NCBI GenBank assembly: GCA_963765705.1
Contig: CAVXXJ010000008.1
Coordinates: forward strand, 62,001-126,000
DNA: 64,000 nucleotides
DNA from: Gaiellasilicea sp963765705
GTDB lineage: Bacteria > Actinomycetota > Thermoleophilia > Gaiellales > Gaiellaceae
Reading direction: 5' to 3'
The position numbers were made by a program, and so were the translations under genes. This document shows, piece by piece, positions 54,619 to 62,697 of the stretch. The stretch's first letter is position 1. Every line of letters begins with the position of its first letter. Under the pieces are notes generated by a model that saw only the letters and a list, made by a program, of their open reading frames with translations, did not search any database and had not been told where the DNA came from.

Positions 54619-55532
54619 CCTCAAAGGCGTCCTCGACGCGCCCTCGGCCGCCGCGGCCCTGGCTGAGGGCATGCGTGCAGGCGGCGCAGAAGCCGTGGAG
54701 CTCCCGGTCGCCGACGGCGGTGAGGGCACCGCCGAGATCCTGCGGCTCGCGCGCGGCGGCGAGTGGCGGCAGGCGGACGTGCACGACGCGTTCGGCCGGG
54801 CTCGCAGCGGGCGCTGGCTGCTGCTCCCGGACGGCACCGCTGTCGTCGAGGCCGCTGCCGCGGTCCCGCTCGATCCGGCGCGGCTCGATCCGCTCGCCGC
54901 CTCGAGCCGGGGGTTCGGCGAGCTGATCGCAGCCGCTCTCGCCGAAGCGCCTTCGGCGCTGCTGCTCTGCATCGGCGGCACGGCGACGATGGACGCCGGC
55001 GCGGGCTTGCTCGAGGTCGTCGGGGAGCTGCCGGTCCCGGCGCGCGTCGCTTGCGACGTGACGGCGACGCTGCTGGAGGCGCCGAGGCTCTTCGGCCCGC
55101 AGAAGGGGGCCGGCCCGGCCGAGATCGCGGAGCTCGAGCGCCGCTTCGCCGCGCGAGAGGAGCTTGTGTTGATTCAACACAAGCCTGGCGGCGGCGCTGC
55201 GGGCGGGCTCGGGGCGGCGCTCGCCTTCCTCGGCGCGGAGCTCGTTCCCGGCGCTGCGCTCGTGCTGGACGCGGCCGGCTTCGATCCGTCCGGCTACGAC
55301 CTCGTCGTCACCGGCGAGGGGCGCGTCGATGCCACGACAGCGCTTGGAAAAGCGCCCGGCGAGGTCGTACGACGCTCCGCCGGGACGCGCTGCGTCGTCT
55401 TCGGCGGCATCGTCGAGGTGGAGATCCCGGGTGTGGAGACGGTCGCGCTCTCCGGCGACCCGGCTGCGGGCGCGGGAAGACCTCGTCAAGCTGGGACGAG
55501 ACTTAGTGTTGAAACAACACAAGAGCTCCTAA
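54593..55532 (+). CDS. Glycerate kinase (one frameshift, two in-frame palindromes)
   Basis: Glycerate kinase family (GlxK/GarK): VRALACPASLKGVLDAPSAAAALAEGM, AVELPVADGGEGTAEILRLA, ALLLCIGGTATMDAGAGLLEVVG, LFGPQKGAGPAEIAELERRF, GGGAAGGLGAALAFLGAELVPG and YDLVVTGEGRVDATTALGKAPGEV. It phosphorylates glycerate with ATP. One extra G near 55470 precedes AREDLVKLGRD; correction gives 312 aa. Two palindromes (55163-55183 and 55502-55523) are translated as LVLIQHK and LVLKQHK, one before the GGGAAGG loop and one at the C-terminus. The start overlaps the upstream gene by 26 bp. Confidence 0.91.
55163..55183 (+). repeat. In-frame palindrome in glycerate kinase, copy 1
   Basis: CTTGTGTTGA (55163-55172), a central T, and TCAACACAAG (55174-55183) form a perfect 10-bp-arm palindrome. 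It is far more AT-rich than its surroundings and is read as Leu-Val-Leu-Ile-Gln-His-Lys in a surface-loop position of the enzyme. A second, near-identical copy in the same phase lies 339 bp downstream. Confidence 0.8.
55502..55523 (+). repeat. In-frame palindrome in glycerate kinase, copy 2
   Basis: CTTAGTGTTGA followed by AACAACACAAG shares GTGTTGA and CAACACAAG with copy 1. In the corrected frame it codes TTA-GTG-TTG-AAA-CAA-CAC-AAG (LVLKQHK), four residues before the stop codon. It includes a TTA codon and lies at the left edge of the long dyad at 55522-55685. Confidence 0.75.
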
Positions 55533-55685
55533 CGCAGTGAAATCTGAGTCGCCGGGCCGCGCTGGGCGGCGCGATGCGGCGTCCTCAGTCGCGTCGATAT
55601 GCCCGCATATCGACGCTCCTTGCGTCCTTGCCTCGCATCCACCCAGCGCACCCCGGCGACGAGGCCCCACTACGTTAGAAGCTCT
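55522..55685. repeat. Long dyad element (about 160 bp) between convergent genes
   Basis: The two halves are imperfect reverse complements over about 75 bp each. Outer stem AGAGCTCCTAACGCAGTG (55522-55539) pairs with 55668-55685 at 16 of 18 positions. Further in, GCGCTGGG (55559-55566) pairs with CCCAGCGC (55642-55649). GATGCG (near 55573) pairs with CGCATC (55634-55639). The tip GCGTCGATATG-CCCG-CATATCGACGC (55591-55616) is a perfect 11-bp stem. It contains the stop codons of both flanking genes and no reading frame. It is a strong two-way terminator or a mobile palindromic element. Confidence 0.75.
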
Positions 55686-56097
55686 AAGTTCGCGCTTCGG
55701 CCTCGCGCAGCTTGCGCGCGAGCGCCTGGACGAGCTTCCACGCGATGCGGGCGTCGGTCTCGACGATCGGGCGGAACTCCCAGAACGTCATCGCGTAGCA
55801 CGTCATGTCGGTCTCGGCGGTCACCGTCGCCGTGCGGGCGCCCTCGTCGATCAGGGCGATCTCGCCGAAGTAGTCCCCCGGGCCGAGCGTGCCGCGGTCA
55901 TCGCCGTGGACGGTCACCGTCGCCGTTCCCTCGGCGATCACGAAGAAGCCGGCGCCGCCCTGTCCCTCGCCCGCGATCGTGTCGCCGCCCGAGTACTTGC
56001 GCTCCTTGAAGGAGTCCGCGATCCGCTCGAGGTCGCGGCCTTCGAGCTCGGCGAACAGCGGCACCTTCTTGAGCGTCTCGATTGACGGGCGGGGCAC
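55684..56097 (-). CDS. Cyclic-nucleotide-binding-domain protein
   Basis: The 137-aa protein is a single cNMP-binding domain: TLKKVPLFAELEGRDLERIADSFKERKYSGGDTIAGEGQGGAGFFVIAEGTATVTVHGDDRGTLGPGDYFGEIALIDEGARTATVTAETDMTCYAM. GDYFGEIALID...ARTATV is the phosphate-binding cassette with the Arg. There is no HTH, so it is not a classical CRP; it may act as a regulatory subunit. The stop codon lies within the outer stem of the long dyad. xseB lies 9 bp upstream on the same strand. Confidence 0.9.
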   Translation of the reverse strand: MPRPSIETLKKVPLFAELEGRDLERIADSFKERKYSGGDTIAGEGQGGAGFFVIAEGTATVTVHGDDRGTLGPGDYFGEIALIDEGARTATVTAETDMTCYAMTFWEFRPIVETDARIAWKLVQALARKLREAEART

Positions 56098-56106
56098 GGC
56101 GCGATC

Positions 56107-56334
56107 TTATCCGGCGTCGCCCGTCGGTGGAAGCGGTGCCGCACTCGCCGCGCGCTGAGCCAGCTCCTCGATCGTCCCTTCGGCGGCCTCGAGCCGTGCG
56201 AGGCAGAAGCGAAGGAGCTCCTCGCCGCGCTCCCAGAGCTTGATCGCCTCGTCCAGCTCGGCGCTGCCACGCTCCAGCCGCTCGACGATCTGCTCGAGCT
56301 CCTTCTGCGCGCTCTCGAACGTCAGCTCGCTCAC
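56107..56334 (-). CDS. xseB: Exodeoxyribonuclease VII small subunit
   Basis: The 75-aa sequence SELTFESAQKELEQIVERLERGSAELDEAIKLWERGEELLRFCLARLEAAEGTIEEL is the standard helical hairpin of XseB. Several copies wrap XseA to form exonuclease VII, which degrades single-stranded DNA. The GTG start overlaps the xseA stop codon (GTGA), giving translational coupling. The C-terminal 15 residues are a Pro/Gly tail. The cNMP-domain gene follows after 9 bp. Confidence 0.95.
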   Translation of the reverse strand: MSELTFESAQKELEQIVERLERGSAELDEAIKLWERGEELLRFCLARLEAAEGTIEELAQRAASAAPLPPTGDAG

Positions 56335-57551
56335 CTGACCACGTTCCCGACGCGCGCGCCGAAGGCGCCCTCCGCGAGCTCGACCTGAACCTCGTCCCCC
56401 GGCTCGACCTCGGTGGCGCTGCGCAGCACGGCATCGTTGGCGCGGACGATCGCGTAGCCGCGGCCGAGCGTGGCACGCGGCGAGAGGGCTGCGAGCCGGC
56501 CGGCGGCGTGCTCGACTGCGGCGCGACGCCGCTCGACGAGGAGGGCAGGCCCGCGGCGCAGCCGCTCGCGGAGGAGGGAGACACGCTGCGCATCCCGGTC
56601 GAGCGCCCTCCGCGCGCCGCGCTCGAGCACCGCACGCGTCCGGGTCAGACCTTCGCGCTCTCGCTCGATCGAGCGGCGCACGCACCGTTCGAGCGAGCCG
56701 CGGGCGCGGGTCAGCTCGGCGCGGAGCGCCTCCAGGTCTGGGACGACGAGCTTGCCGGCCGCTGTGGGTGTCGACGCGCGCACGTCCGCAGCGAGGTCGC
56801 ACAGCGGCGTGTCCTGCTCGTGCCCGACCGCCGAGACGATCGGAACCGGACAGCCGGCTACGGCACGCACGACGCTCTCGTCGCTGAACGGGAGCAGGTC
56901 GTCGAAGCTGCCGCCGCCACGGGTGAGGATGACGACGTCGATCTCCGGCTCGCGGCTGATCGCCTCGATCGCCTCGACGATGCCGGCCGCTGCCCGAGGG
57001 CCCTGGACGAGCGTCTCCGCGACGAGCACGCGCGCGGGCGGGAAGCGGGTCTGGATCGTCGTGATCACGTCGTGCCGGGCGGCGGCGTCGCTGCCAGTGA
57101 CCAGGCCGATGCGCCGCGGGAAGCGAGGCAGCGGCCGCTTGCGCGACGCGTCGAACACGCCCTCGGCGGCGAGCGCCTGCTTCAGCCGCTCGATCGCGGC
57201 GAGGTGCGCGCCGAGCCCGAAGCGCTCGAGCGAGAGCGCTCGTAGCCGGAACTCGCCCTTGGCGGCGTAGAGCTCTGGTCGGCCGAGCACGTGAATGCGC
57301 TCGCCTTCCGCGAGGTCGAGCTTGAGCGCGTCGAACGTGCGGCGCGGGATCGATGCCGGCAGGCACGCGCCGTCGTCCGGGTCCTTGAGCGTGAAGAAGA
57401 CGCTGCCCCAGCGGTCGTTGCGGCGGAGCTCGGTCACCTCGCCTTCGATCCAGAGCGTTGGCAGCCGCGCCAGCCAGTCCGCGACGCCGCGATTGAAGTT
57501 GACGACGGTGTAGACCTTGCGGTCGCCGTAGAGAAGTGGCTCGACCTTCAT
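56331..57551 (-). CDS. xseA: Exodeoxyribonuclease VII large subunit
   Basis: The 406-aa protein has the OB-fold N-domain (YTVVNFNRGVADWLARLPTLWIEGEVTELRRNDRWGSVFFTLKDPDDGACLPASI). The catalytic domain has RIGLVTGSDAAARHDVITTIQTRFPPARVLVAETLVQG, VVILTRGGGSFDDLLPFSDESVVRAV, PIVSAVGHEQDTPLCDLAADVRASTPTAAG and a coiled-coil C-part. The Asp/His residues of GHEQDTPLCD and RGGGSFDDL are the family's active-site set. The ATG at 57551, 8 nt after TACATT, matches the usual start. It is divergent from the MFS gene by 15 bp. Confidence 0.95.
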   Translation of the reverse strand: MKVEPLLYGDRKVYTVVNFNRGVADWLARLPTLWIEGEVTELRRNDRWGSVFFTLKDPDDGACLPASIPRRTFDALKLDLAEGERIHVLGRPELYAAKGEFRLRALSLERFGLGAHLAAIERLKQALAAEGVFDASRKRPLPRFPRRIGLVTGSDAAARHDVITTIQTRFPPARVLVAETLVQGPRAAAGIVEAIEAISREPEIDVVILTRGGGSFDDLLPFSDESVVRAVAGCPVPIVSAVGHEQDTPLCDLAADVRASTPTAAGKLVVPDLEALRAELTRARGSLERCVRRSIEREREGLTRTRAVLERGARRALDRDAQRVSLLRERLRRGPALLVERRRAAVEHAAGRLAALSPRATLGRGYAIVRANDAVLRSATEVEPGDEVQVELAEGAFGARVGNVVR

Positions 57552-57566
57552 CACCTCCGAATGTAG

Positions 57567-58781
57567 ATGATCGATCTCGTGACGGAAGTCGTCCCGCCGC
57601 TCGGTCTGGCGCGCTATCGCGCTCTGTTCGACGTTCCGCACGTCAGGCGTCTCGTCCTGAGTGGACAGCTTGCGCGATTGCCGATGGGCATGATCGGGCT
57701 GGCCCTGCTGCTGCTCGTCCGCGAGCAGGGCGGCAGCTACGCGGCCGCGGGAGCGGTGTCCGGCGCGTACTTCGTGGCGACCGCGATCGGAGCGCCCATC
57801 GCCGGACGGCTCGTCGACCGCCGGGGGCAGGCGCGGATCCTGCTCCGGCGCGCCGTGATCTTCCCGTCGCTCCTCGGCGGCGTCTGCGCGCTGGCGCTGC
57901 TCGATGCTCCGCTCGCTCTCATCGGCGGCGGTGCAGCCGCTGCGGGCGCGCTGATGCCGCCGGTCGGCTCGTCGCTGCGCGCGCTCTGGCCGCGGCTGTT
58001 CTCCGACGGCGAGCTGCGCGCGGCCGCCTACGCGATCGAGGCTTCGTTGCAGGAGATCACCTTCATCGCCGGGCCTCTGCTCGTCGCGCTGCTGACCGCC
58101 GCCGCGTCACCGGCGCTCGCGCTCGGCGTTGCGGCTGCAGCGGCAGCGATCGGGACGACGCTGATCGCGCTCTCGGAGCCCGTGCTCGCCTGGCGGCCGG
58201 ACGAGGACAGGCATGCGTCGATCCTGGGGGCGCTCGCGTCGCGCGGAGTCGTGACCATCGTCGGCCTCACCGCCTGTCTCGGCCTCGGCTTCGGCGGGAC
58301 CGAGGTCGGGTTCCCCGCGTTCGCCGAGGGTCACGGCGGCGCGGAGCTCGGCAGCATTCCGCTGTCGCTCTTCGCGGCCGGCAGCCTCGTCGGCGGGCTC
58401 GTCGCCGGCGCGCGGGTGACGATGTCACCCGTCCGGCTGCTGCGTGTCTCCACGGTGCTGCTCACGCTCGGCCTGGCGCTGCCGCTGCTCGGCTGGTCGC
58501 TGCCGAGCATGGCTGTGCTGGCGTTCCTCGCCGGCCTGCCGATCGCCCCCGTCGTCATGTCCGCGTATGGCCTCGTCGACTCCGTCGCCCGGCCTGGAAC
58601 CGCGGCCGAGGCGTTCTCCTGGATCACCACGGCGGTCTTCGCCGGGTTCTCGGTCGGGATGGCGCTCGGCGGGACGCTGATCGACGCCTTCGGCGTCAAG
58701 TCGTCGTTCGCGCTCGGCGCCGCTGCGGTATCCCTTGGCGTACTCCTCGTCGCAGTCGGGCCGGGGCTCGAAGAAGGCTAG
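57567..58781 (+). CDS. MFS transporter
   Basis: The 404-aa protein has twelve predicted membrane helices. PHVRRLVLSGQLARLPMGMIGLALLLLVREQGGSYAAAGAVSGAYFVATAIGAPIAGRLVDRRGQARILL carries the loop 2-3 MFS signature (GRLVDRRGQAR). The second half starts near RGVVTIVGLTACLGLGFGGTEVGFPAFAEGHGG. It is a drug/sugar-efflux-like subfamily without accessory domains. The substrate cannot be read from sequence. ATG at 57567. Copy 3 of the structured repeat follows the stop codon. Confidence 0.9.
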   Translation: MIDLVTEVVPPLGLARYRALFDVPHVRRLVLSGQLARLPMGMIGLALLLLVREQGGSYAAAGAVSGAYFVATAIGAPIAGRLVDRRGQARILLRRAVIFPSLLGGVCALALLDAPLALIGGGAAAAGALMPPVGSSLRALWPRLFSDGELRAAAYAIEASLQEITFIAGPLLVALLTAAASPALALGVAAAAAAIGTTLIALSEPVLAWRPDEDRHASILGALASRGVVTIVGLTACLGLGFGGTEVGFPAFAEGHGGAELGSIPLSLFAAGSLVGGLVAGARVTMSPVRLLRVSTVLLTLGLALPLLGWSLPSMAVLAFLAGLPIAPVVMSAYGLVDSVARPGTAAEAFSWITTAVFAGFSVGMALGGTLIDAFGVKSSFALGAAAVSLGVLLVAVGPGLEEG

Positions 58782-58787
58782 AGCGCC

Positions 58788-58855
58788 TTTGGGCCGCTTG
58801 CGGCCCCTTTAGGGGTCTTCGCGCGGGCACAGGCTTTGCCGGTGTCCTTGCGCAA
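58788..58855 (+). repeat. Structured intergenic repeat, copy 3
   Basis: TTTGGGCCGC-TT-GCGGCCCC is followed by CTTTAGGGGTCTTCGCGCG. Hairpin 2, GGGCACAGGC-TTT-GCCGGTGTCC, pairs at 9 of 10 positions with one G-T. The element ends CTTGCGCAA. Compared with copy 1 the second hairpin's bases are quite different while its pairing is kept, which points to selection on structure. It separates the MFS gene from a convergent small gene. Confidence 0.8.
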
Positions 58856-58858
58856 AAA

Positions 58859-59062
58859 TCAGAGCAGAATTTCGGCGGCCGTGCGTGGGTCGCAGCCCTG
58901 GCCGACGAGCTCGACCGCTTCGTGCAGGTCCGCGTCGAGGGCGACCGCGAGCTTCTCGGCGAGCGGCAGCGGGTAACCGGCCTCGATCAGCACGTGCAGG
59001 CGCCAGGACTCCACCTTGGCCCGCTCGCTGTGCTTGTCGATGAGTTCGGTCGTGTCAGCCAT
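58859..59062 (-). CDS. Small conserved helical protein (67 aa)
   Basis: The sequence is MADTTELIDKHSERAKVESWRLHVLIEAG, then YPLPLAEKLAVALDADLHEAVELVGQGCDPRTAAEILL. I have seen this pattern (WRLHxLxEAGYPxxLAExLA...DLHxAVELVxxGCxPxTAxxILL) in many actinobacterial proteins of unknown function. It is fully helical with one Cys and no membrane segment. It stands alone, with about 60 bp to the coiled-coil gene on the same strand. Function unknown. Confidence 0.75.
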   Translation of the reverse strand: MADTTELIDKHSERAKVESWRLHVLIEAGYPLPLAEKLAVALDADLHEAVELVGQGCDPRTAAEILL

Positions 59063-59123
59063 GTGCGCCTGCGTTCGTGCTGCAAGAGACGATCCCTTTC
59101 CCTGCTTGTTAGTGAGCAGCGTG

Positions 59124-60269
59124 TCAGGAGCGCCGCGCGGCGCTCGCTTCTTCGACGCGGCGTGAGAGCTCGGCGAGCCGCGTCGCGAGCGTCGCGCGCT
59201 CGGATTCCGCCTCCGCTGCGAAGGCGCCCAGCGTGCGGCGAAGCTCTGCGTCTGCGGCGGCGACGCGGTTCGCGAACGACGTCGCCAGCTCGTCGCGCTG
59301 GCGCTCGAACTCGGCCTGCGCCTGCCGCTGGCGAGCCTCGAACCGCTGCTGGCCGGCGTCTCCGCTGTGCGAGAGCCGCTCGGCGAAGACCGTGTCCGCC
59401 TGGCGTACGAACGTCTCGACGGCGCGGTCGAGCTCCCGCGCGAGCCGCAGCGCCGCTTCCTCCCGCGCCGCCCGCATCGACGCCTCGAACTGCTGTCCGG
59501 CGGCCTCGGCGTACCGCTCCGCCTCACGGGTGATCACGCGCTGGAGCTGCTCGACCTGGCGGCGCTCGACGTCCGCGAACGACGCCTCGATCCGTGCAGC
59601 CGCCTCCGTCTCGCTGCGCTCGATCTGCTCGCTCAGTGCCTGCTCGCGCCGGCGCAGCCGCTCTGCGATCTCCTCGATCACCCGCCGGCGCTCGCCCGTA
59701 TGGGCTTCGAGCTCCTCGAGCGCTTCCGCGACCGCGGCCCGAGCAGACTTCTCGAGCTCCTCGCGCAGCCGCAGAACAGAGGCACGCTGCTCCTCGGAGG
59801 TGGCCACGAGCTCCGCCGCCTCGGCGTCGATTCGCGTCTCGGCTTCGGCGATCAGCTGCTTCTGGCGCTGTTCCAGCTTGCGCACCTGCGTCTCCAGGTT
59901 CTGCTGCGCGCGGTCGAGATCGTCGGTCCAGGCGCGGAGGCGCTCGTCGACACGCCGCGTGGTCGTTGCGAGTGCGTCGGCGAGCTCCTCGCCCGCGGCG
60001 CGCTCGCGCTCTCCCAGCTCGCGCCGGCGCTCGTCGGCCATTCTCCGCTCCTCCTCGGCCAGGGTCGAGAGCGAGTCCGCACGCATCCGCGCGAGGTGCG
60101 CCCTCAACTCGTTGACGCTGACCGCCGTCTCCTCGGCGACGATGGTCTTCAACGCCGTCTGGGCCTCTTCGAGTGAAGGGTCGCGCCGGCGCTTGCGGGG
60201 GCGGAAGAGCGCGGCCACCGCCAACAGCAGGCCGAGGATCGCCAGCCCCAGTGCAATCCGTTCGATCAC
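59124..60269 (-). CDS. Membrane-anchored long coiled-coil protein, function unknown
   Basis: Of 381 residues, an N-terminal membrane helix (IALGLAILGLLLAVAALFRPRKRRR) is followed by basic residues and then some 330 residues of almost unbroken coiled coil rich in Glu, Arg and Ala (VRKLEQRQKQLIAEAETRIDAEA; ERRRVIEEIAERLRRREQALSEQIERSE). There is no catalytic domain, so it is not RmuC itself although the layout is similar. A scaffold role at the membrane is plausible. The GTG at 60269 is 6 nt after TACGAT. It is divergent from the next gene by only 33 bp. Confidence 0.75.
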   Translation of the reverse strand: MIERIALGLAILGLLLAVAALFRPRKRRRDPSLEEAQTALKTIVAEETAVSVNELRAHLARMRADSLSTLAEEERRMADERRRELGERERAAGEELADALATTTRRVDERLRAWTDDLDRAQQNLETQVRKLEQRQKQLIAEAETRIDAEAAELVATSEEQRASVLRLREELEKSARAAVAEALEELEAHTGERRRVIEEIAERLRRREQALSEQIERSETEAAARIEASFADVERRQVEQLQRVITREAERYAEAAGQQFEASMRAAREEAALRLARELDRAVETFVRQADTVFAERLSHSGDAGQQRFEARQRQAQAEFERQRDELATSFANRVAAADAELRRTLGAFAAEAESERATLATRLAELSRRVEEASAARRS

Positions 60270-60302
60270 GGGCTCATCGTAGTCCGGGCCTATCCTCCCT
60301 CG

Positions 60303-60836
60303 ATGGCGCTGGCGGAGGAGGTCGAACGGATCGCGGAGCTCGCGGGAGCGAATGCGGTGCTCGCCGCCGAAGCGGAGGCGGGCGAGCGGATCTACCTGTG
60401 CGCCTTCGAGAGCGAAGCCGGCGTCCGCACCTGGCTGGCGGTCGGCGACGACGGCGAGCCGGTCTCCGAGCGTCGGCGAGTCCGCGATGCGGTCGCGATC
60501 CTCGCCCTCTGCGAGCTCGCGGAGGAGACGGCGGCCGGCGGCGACCTCGACGAGCTCCTGTCGCAGCTCGCCGCGCTCCGCATCACCGAGAACCCTCCCG
60601 GCATCGAGGACGCGGAGCAGGCGGTGCTCGAGCTCCAGCAGGTGCTCGGCGCACCGCCAGTCCTCGCGACGCCCGCTCGGCTCGACGAGATCGGTGCGGC
60701 CACTCGCCGGCTGGAGGTCGCCCTCGGCGGCGCGGTTCAGGGCTCGCCGTTCGCTGCGGCGATGAAAGGCGCGAGCGAGGTCGTGGAAGCGCTGCAGCGA
60801 GAGGTCGAGGGCGCGTACCGCGTCGAGCTGAGCTAG
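60303..60836 (+). CDS. Hypothetical acidic helical protein
   Basis: This 177-aa protein begins MALAEEVERIAELAGANAVLAAEAEAGERIYLCAFESEAGVRTWLAVGDDGEPVSERRRVRDAVAILALCELAEETAAGGDLDELLSQLAAL. It is soluble and mostly helical, with a short beta hairpin near residue 35. A -10-like TATCCT ends 6 nt before the ATG, so it is probably leaderless. It shares a compact divergent promoter with the coiled-coil protein, a hint that the two work together. Family not recognised. Confidence 0.7.
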   Translation: MALAEEVERIAELAGANAVLAAEAEAGERIYLCAFESEAGVRTWLAVGDDGEPVSERRRVRDAVAILALCELAEETAAGGDLDELLSQLAALRITENPPGIEDAEQAVLELQQVLGAPPVLATPARLDEIGAATRRLEVALGGAVQGSPFAAAMKGASEVVEALQREVEGAYRVELS

Positions 60837-60840
60837 CGCG

Positions 60841-61419
60841 CTACTCCGCCCAGGGCAGCTCGCCCCAACCTTCGGGCCGCTCTCGGCGCCACCACCCGAA
60901 GGGCGTGTAGACCTCGTCCCCGGACGTGGTCTCGGTCTCGACTCCGGCGCCGTGGCGGAGCGCAACCTCGGAACGCTGGTACACGGTCTCCGCGTTGTCG
61001 CTTCGGCGTCCCGTCGCCAGCAGCACGCACGGCCCCTCGCCCGCGCCGACGAATCCGTGCGCAACACCCGGCGGGCAGTGGAAGAAGTCCCAGGCGCGGA
61101 GCGTTCGCTCCTCGCCCTCGATCAGCAGGACGCACTCGCCGCTGAGCACGAGGAACGCCTCCTGGTTCGTCTCCGCGTGGTACATCGTGCTCGGCTGCCC
61201 CGGCGAGAGCACGCGCAGGCTGAAGCCCAGCTGCGGGAACTCCACCTCGGCCAGATCGGGGTGTTCGTGCGCGACGAAGTAGTCGGTCTCGAAGAGGCAG
61301 ACGCTGCCGAAGTAGTCGTTCGTCAGCCACGCCGCGTCTCGCGCGTTGACGACGAACCAGCCGTCCGTCGCGGGCGCCAGGCCCGAGTCCACGGCCTCGA
61401 GACGTGCTTCAGCGGGCAT
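60841..61419 (-). CDS. Cupin-domain protein
   Basis: The 192-aa protein has a clear cupin core: FSLRVLSPGQPSTMYHAETNQEAFLVLSGECVLLIEGEERTLRAWDFFHCPPGVAHGFVGAGEGPCVLLATG. Metal ligands are the His and Glu of YHAETNQEAF and the His of PPGVAHGF. Small cupins of this type bind sugars or act as isomerases or dioxygenases. The N-terminal segment (WFVVNARDAAWLTNDYFGSVCLFE) is a known companion of such cupins. ATG at 61419. Reaction unknown. Confidence 0.88.
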   Translation of the reverse strand: MPAEARLEAVDSGLAPATDGWFVVNARDAAWLTNDYFGSVCLFETDYFVAHEHPDLAEVEFPQLGFSLRVLSPGQPSTMYHAETNQEAFLVLSGECVLLIEGEERTLRAWDFFHCPPGVAHGFVGAGEGPCVLLATGRRSDNAETVYQRSEVALRHGAGVETETTSGDEVYTPFGWWRRERPEGWGELPWAE

Positions 61420-61474
61420 CGTGCTCCTCCGTTCCTCGTCGGGACACTCACGTCGATCATCTAACCTTTGCCGC

Positions 61475-61774
61475 ATGGAAGGCGGCGGCTTCGGTTTTCC
61501 GTTCGGCGGCGATCCCGAGGAGCTCCTGCGCGGGATCCAAGAGTTCGCAGCGCAACAGGCCGAGTCGGTGCACGAGGCACAACGGGAGCAATTCGCCACG
61601 CTGACGCTGAACACGGCCGTCGAGCTGACCGCCGCAGCGCTGAAGCAAGTGCAGGCGACGGGCGGCGCCGACGAGCAGGCGGTCGCGCTCCGAGACGCCA
61701 TGCGCGTGCTCTTCCCCGAGGCGGTCGCTCTCGTTTCCGCGGCACGCCAAGGGTTCATGCGCGAATCGCGTTAG
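61475..61774 (+). CDS. Small hypothetical protein (99 aa)
   Basis: MEGGGFGFPFGGDPEELLRGIQEFAAQQAESVHEAQREQFATLTLNTAVELTAAALKQVQATGG has a Gly/Phe-rich N-terminus and an amphipathic helical remainder. There is no signal peptide. A TAACCT hexamer lies 7 nt before the ATG. It precedes the proline dehydrogenase gene by 11 bp and is probably cotranscribed, but no link in function is visible. Confidence 0.68.
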   Translation: MEGGGFGFPFGGDPEELLRGIQEFAAQQAESVHEAQREQFATLTLNTAVELTAAALKQVQATGGADEQAVALRDAMRVLFPEAVALVSAARQGFMRESR

Positions 61775-61785
61775 GGTCTTCCGCC

Positions 61786-62694
61786 TTGTCGCTGCTCGAC
61801 CGCGCCGTCGTCACGCTGCTCCCGGCCGTCCCCAGGCCGGTGATCCGGCGCATCTCCTCCCGCTACATCGCAGGCCCCTCGCTCGACGATGCGCGTCGCG
61901 TCGTTGCCGGGCTGAACGCGGGCGGCAAGCTGGCGACCGTCGACGTGCTCGGCGAGGAGGTCGCGAAGGCGTCCGAGGCCGAGGAGATCGCGGCCGAGTA
62001 CGTCGCGGCGCTCGAGGCGTTCGAGCGGGACGACCTCGACGCGAACGTCAGCGTCAAGCCCACCGGGCTCGGGCTGAAGCTCGACTACGGGCTCTGCAAG
62101 CGCAACGTCGAGGCGGTGATCGCGGCCGCGGAGCCCACGAACCGCTTCGTCCGGATCGACATGGAGGACTCCTCGACGACCGACGACACCCTGCGGCTCT
62201 TTCGCGAGCTCCGCGACGAGGGGCACGGGCGTGTCGGCCCCGTCCTCCAGGCCTCGCTCAGGCGGACCGTCGCGGATGCGGCCTCGCTCGCCGGAGCGAG
62301 CGTCAGGCTGTGCAAGGGAATCTACGTCGAGCCCGAGTCGATCCAGTTCCGCGACGACCAGGAGGTGCGGGTCAGCTTCGTCCAATCGCTGGAGACGCTC
62401 CTCGACGGCGGTTGCTACGCGGCGATCGCGACACACGACCAGTGGCTCGTCGACCGCGCGCTGGAGACGATCGCCGAGCGAGCCCTCGGCCCGGACGCGT
62501 ACGAGTTCCAGATGCTGCTCGGCGTCCGCCCCGAGCTCGGCGACCGCCTCGTCGCGGACGGCCACAAGCTCCGCATCTATGTCCCGTACGGCCGCCAGTG
62601 GTACGAGTACTCCCTGCGCCGGCTGCAGGAGAACCCGAAAATCGCCGGCTACGTGGCCGGCGACTTCGGACGATCGGTGTTCCGCAGGCGCTAG
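61786..62694 (+). CDS. Proline dehydrogenase
   Basis: The 302-aa protein is a monofunctional PRODH: VRIDMEDSSTTDDTLRLFRELR, VLQASLRRTVADAASLAGASVRLCKGIYVEPESIQF and FQMLLGVRPELGDRLVADGHKLRIYVPYGRQWYEYSLRRLQENP. It oxidises proline to pyrroline-5-carboxylate with FAD, and its TIM barrel is complete. The YGRQWYEYSLRRLQENP helix 8 is the substrate-recognition signature. The partner P5C dehydrogenase is not in the window. The TTG at 61786 gives LSLLDRAVVTLLP; ATG is lacking nearby. Confidence 0.93.
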   Translation: MSLLDRAVVTLLPAVPRPVIRRISSRYIAGPSLDDARRVVAGLNAGGKLATVDVLGEEVAKASEAEEIAAEYVAALEAFERDDLDANVSVKPTGLGLKLDYGLCKRNVEAVIAAAEPTNRFVRIDMEDSSTTDDTLRLFRELRDEGHGRVGPVLQASLRRTVADAASLAGASVRLCKGIYVEPESIQFRDDQEVRVSFVQSLETLLDGGCYAAIATHDQWLVDRALETIAERALGPDAYEFQMLLGVRPELGDRLVADGHKLRIYVPYGRQWYEYSLRRLQENPKIAGYVAGDFGRSVFRRR

Positions 62695-62697
62695 CCC

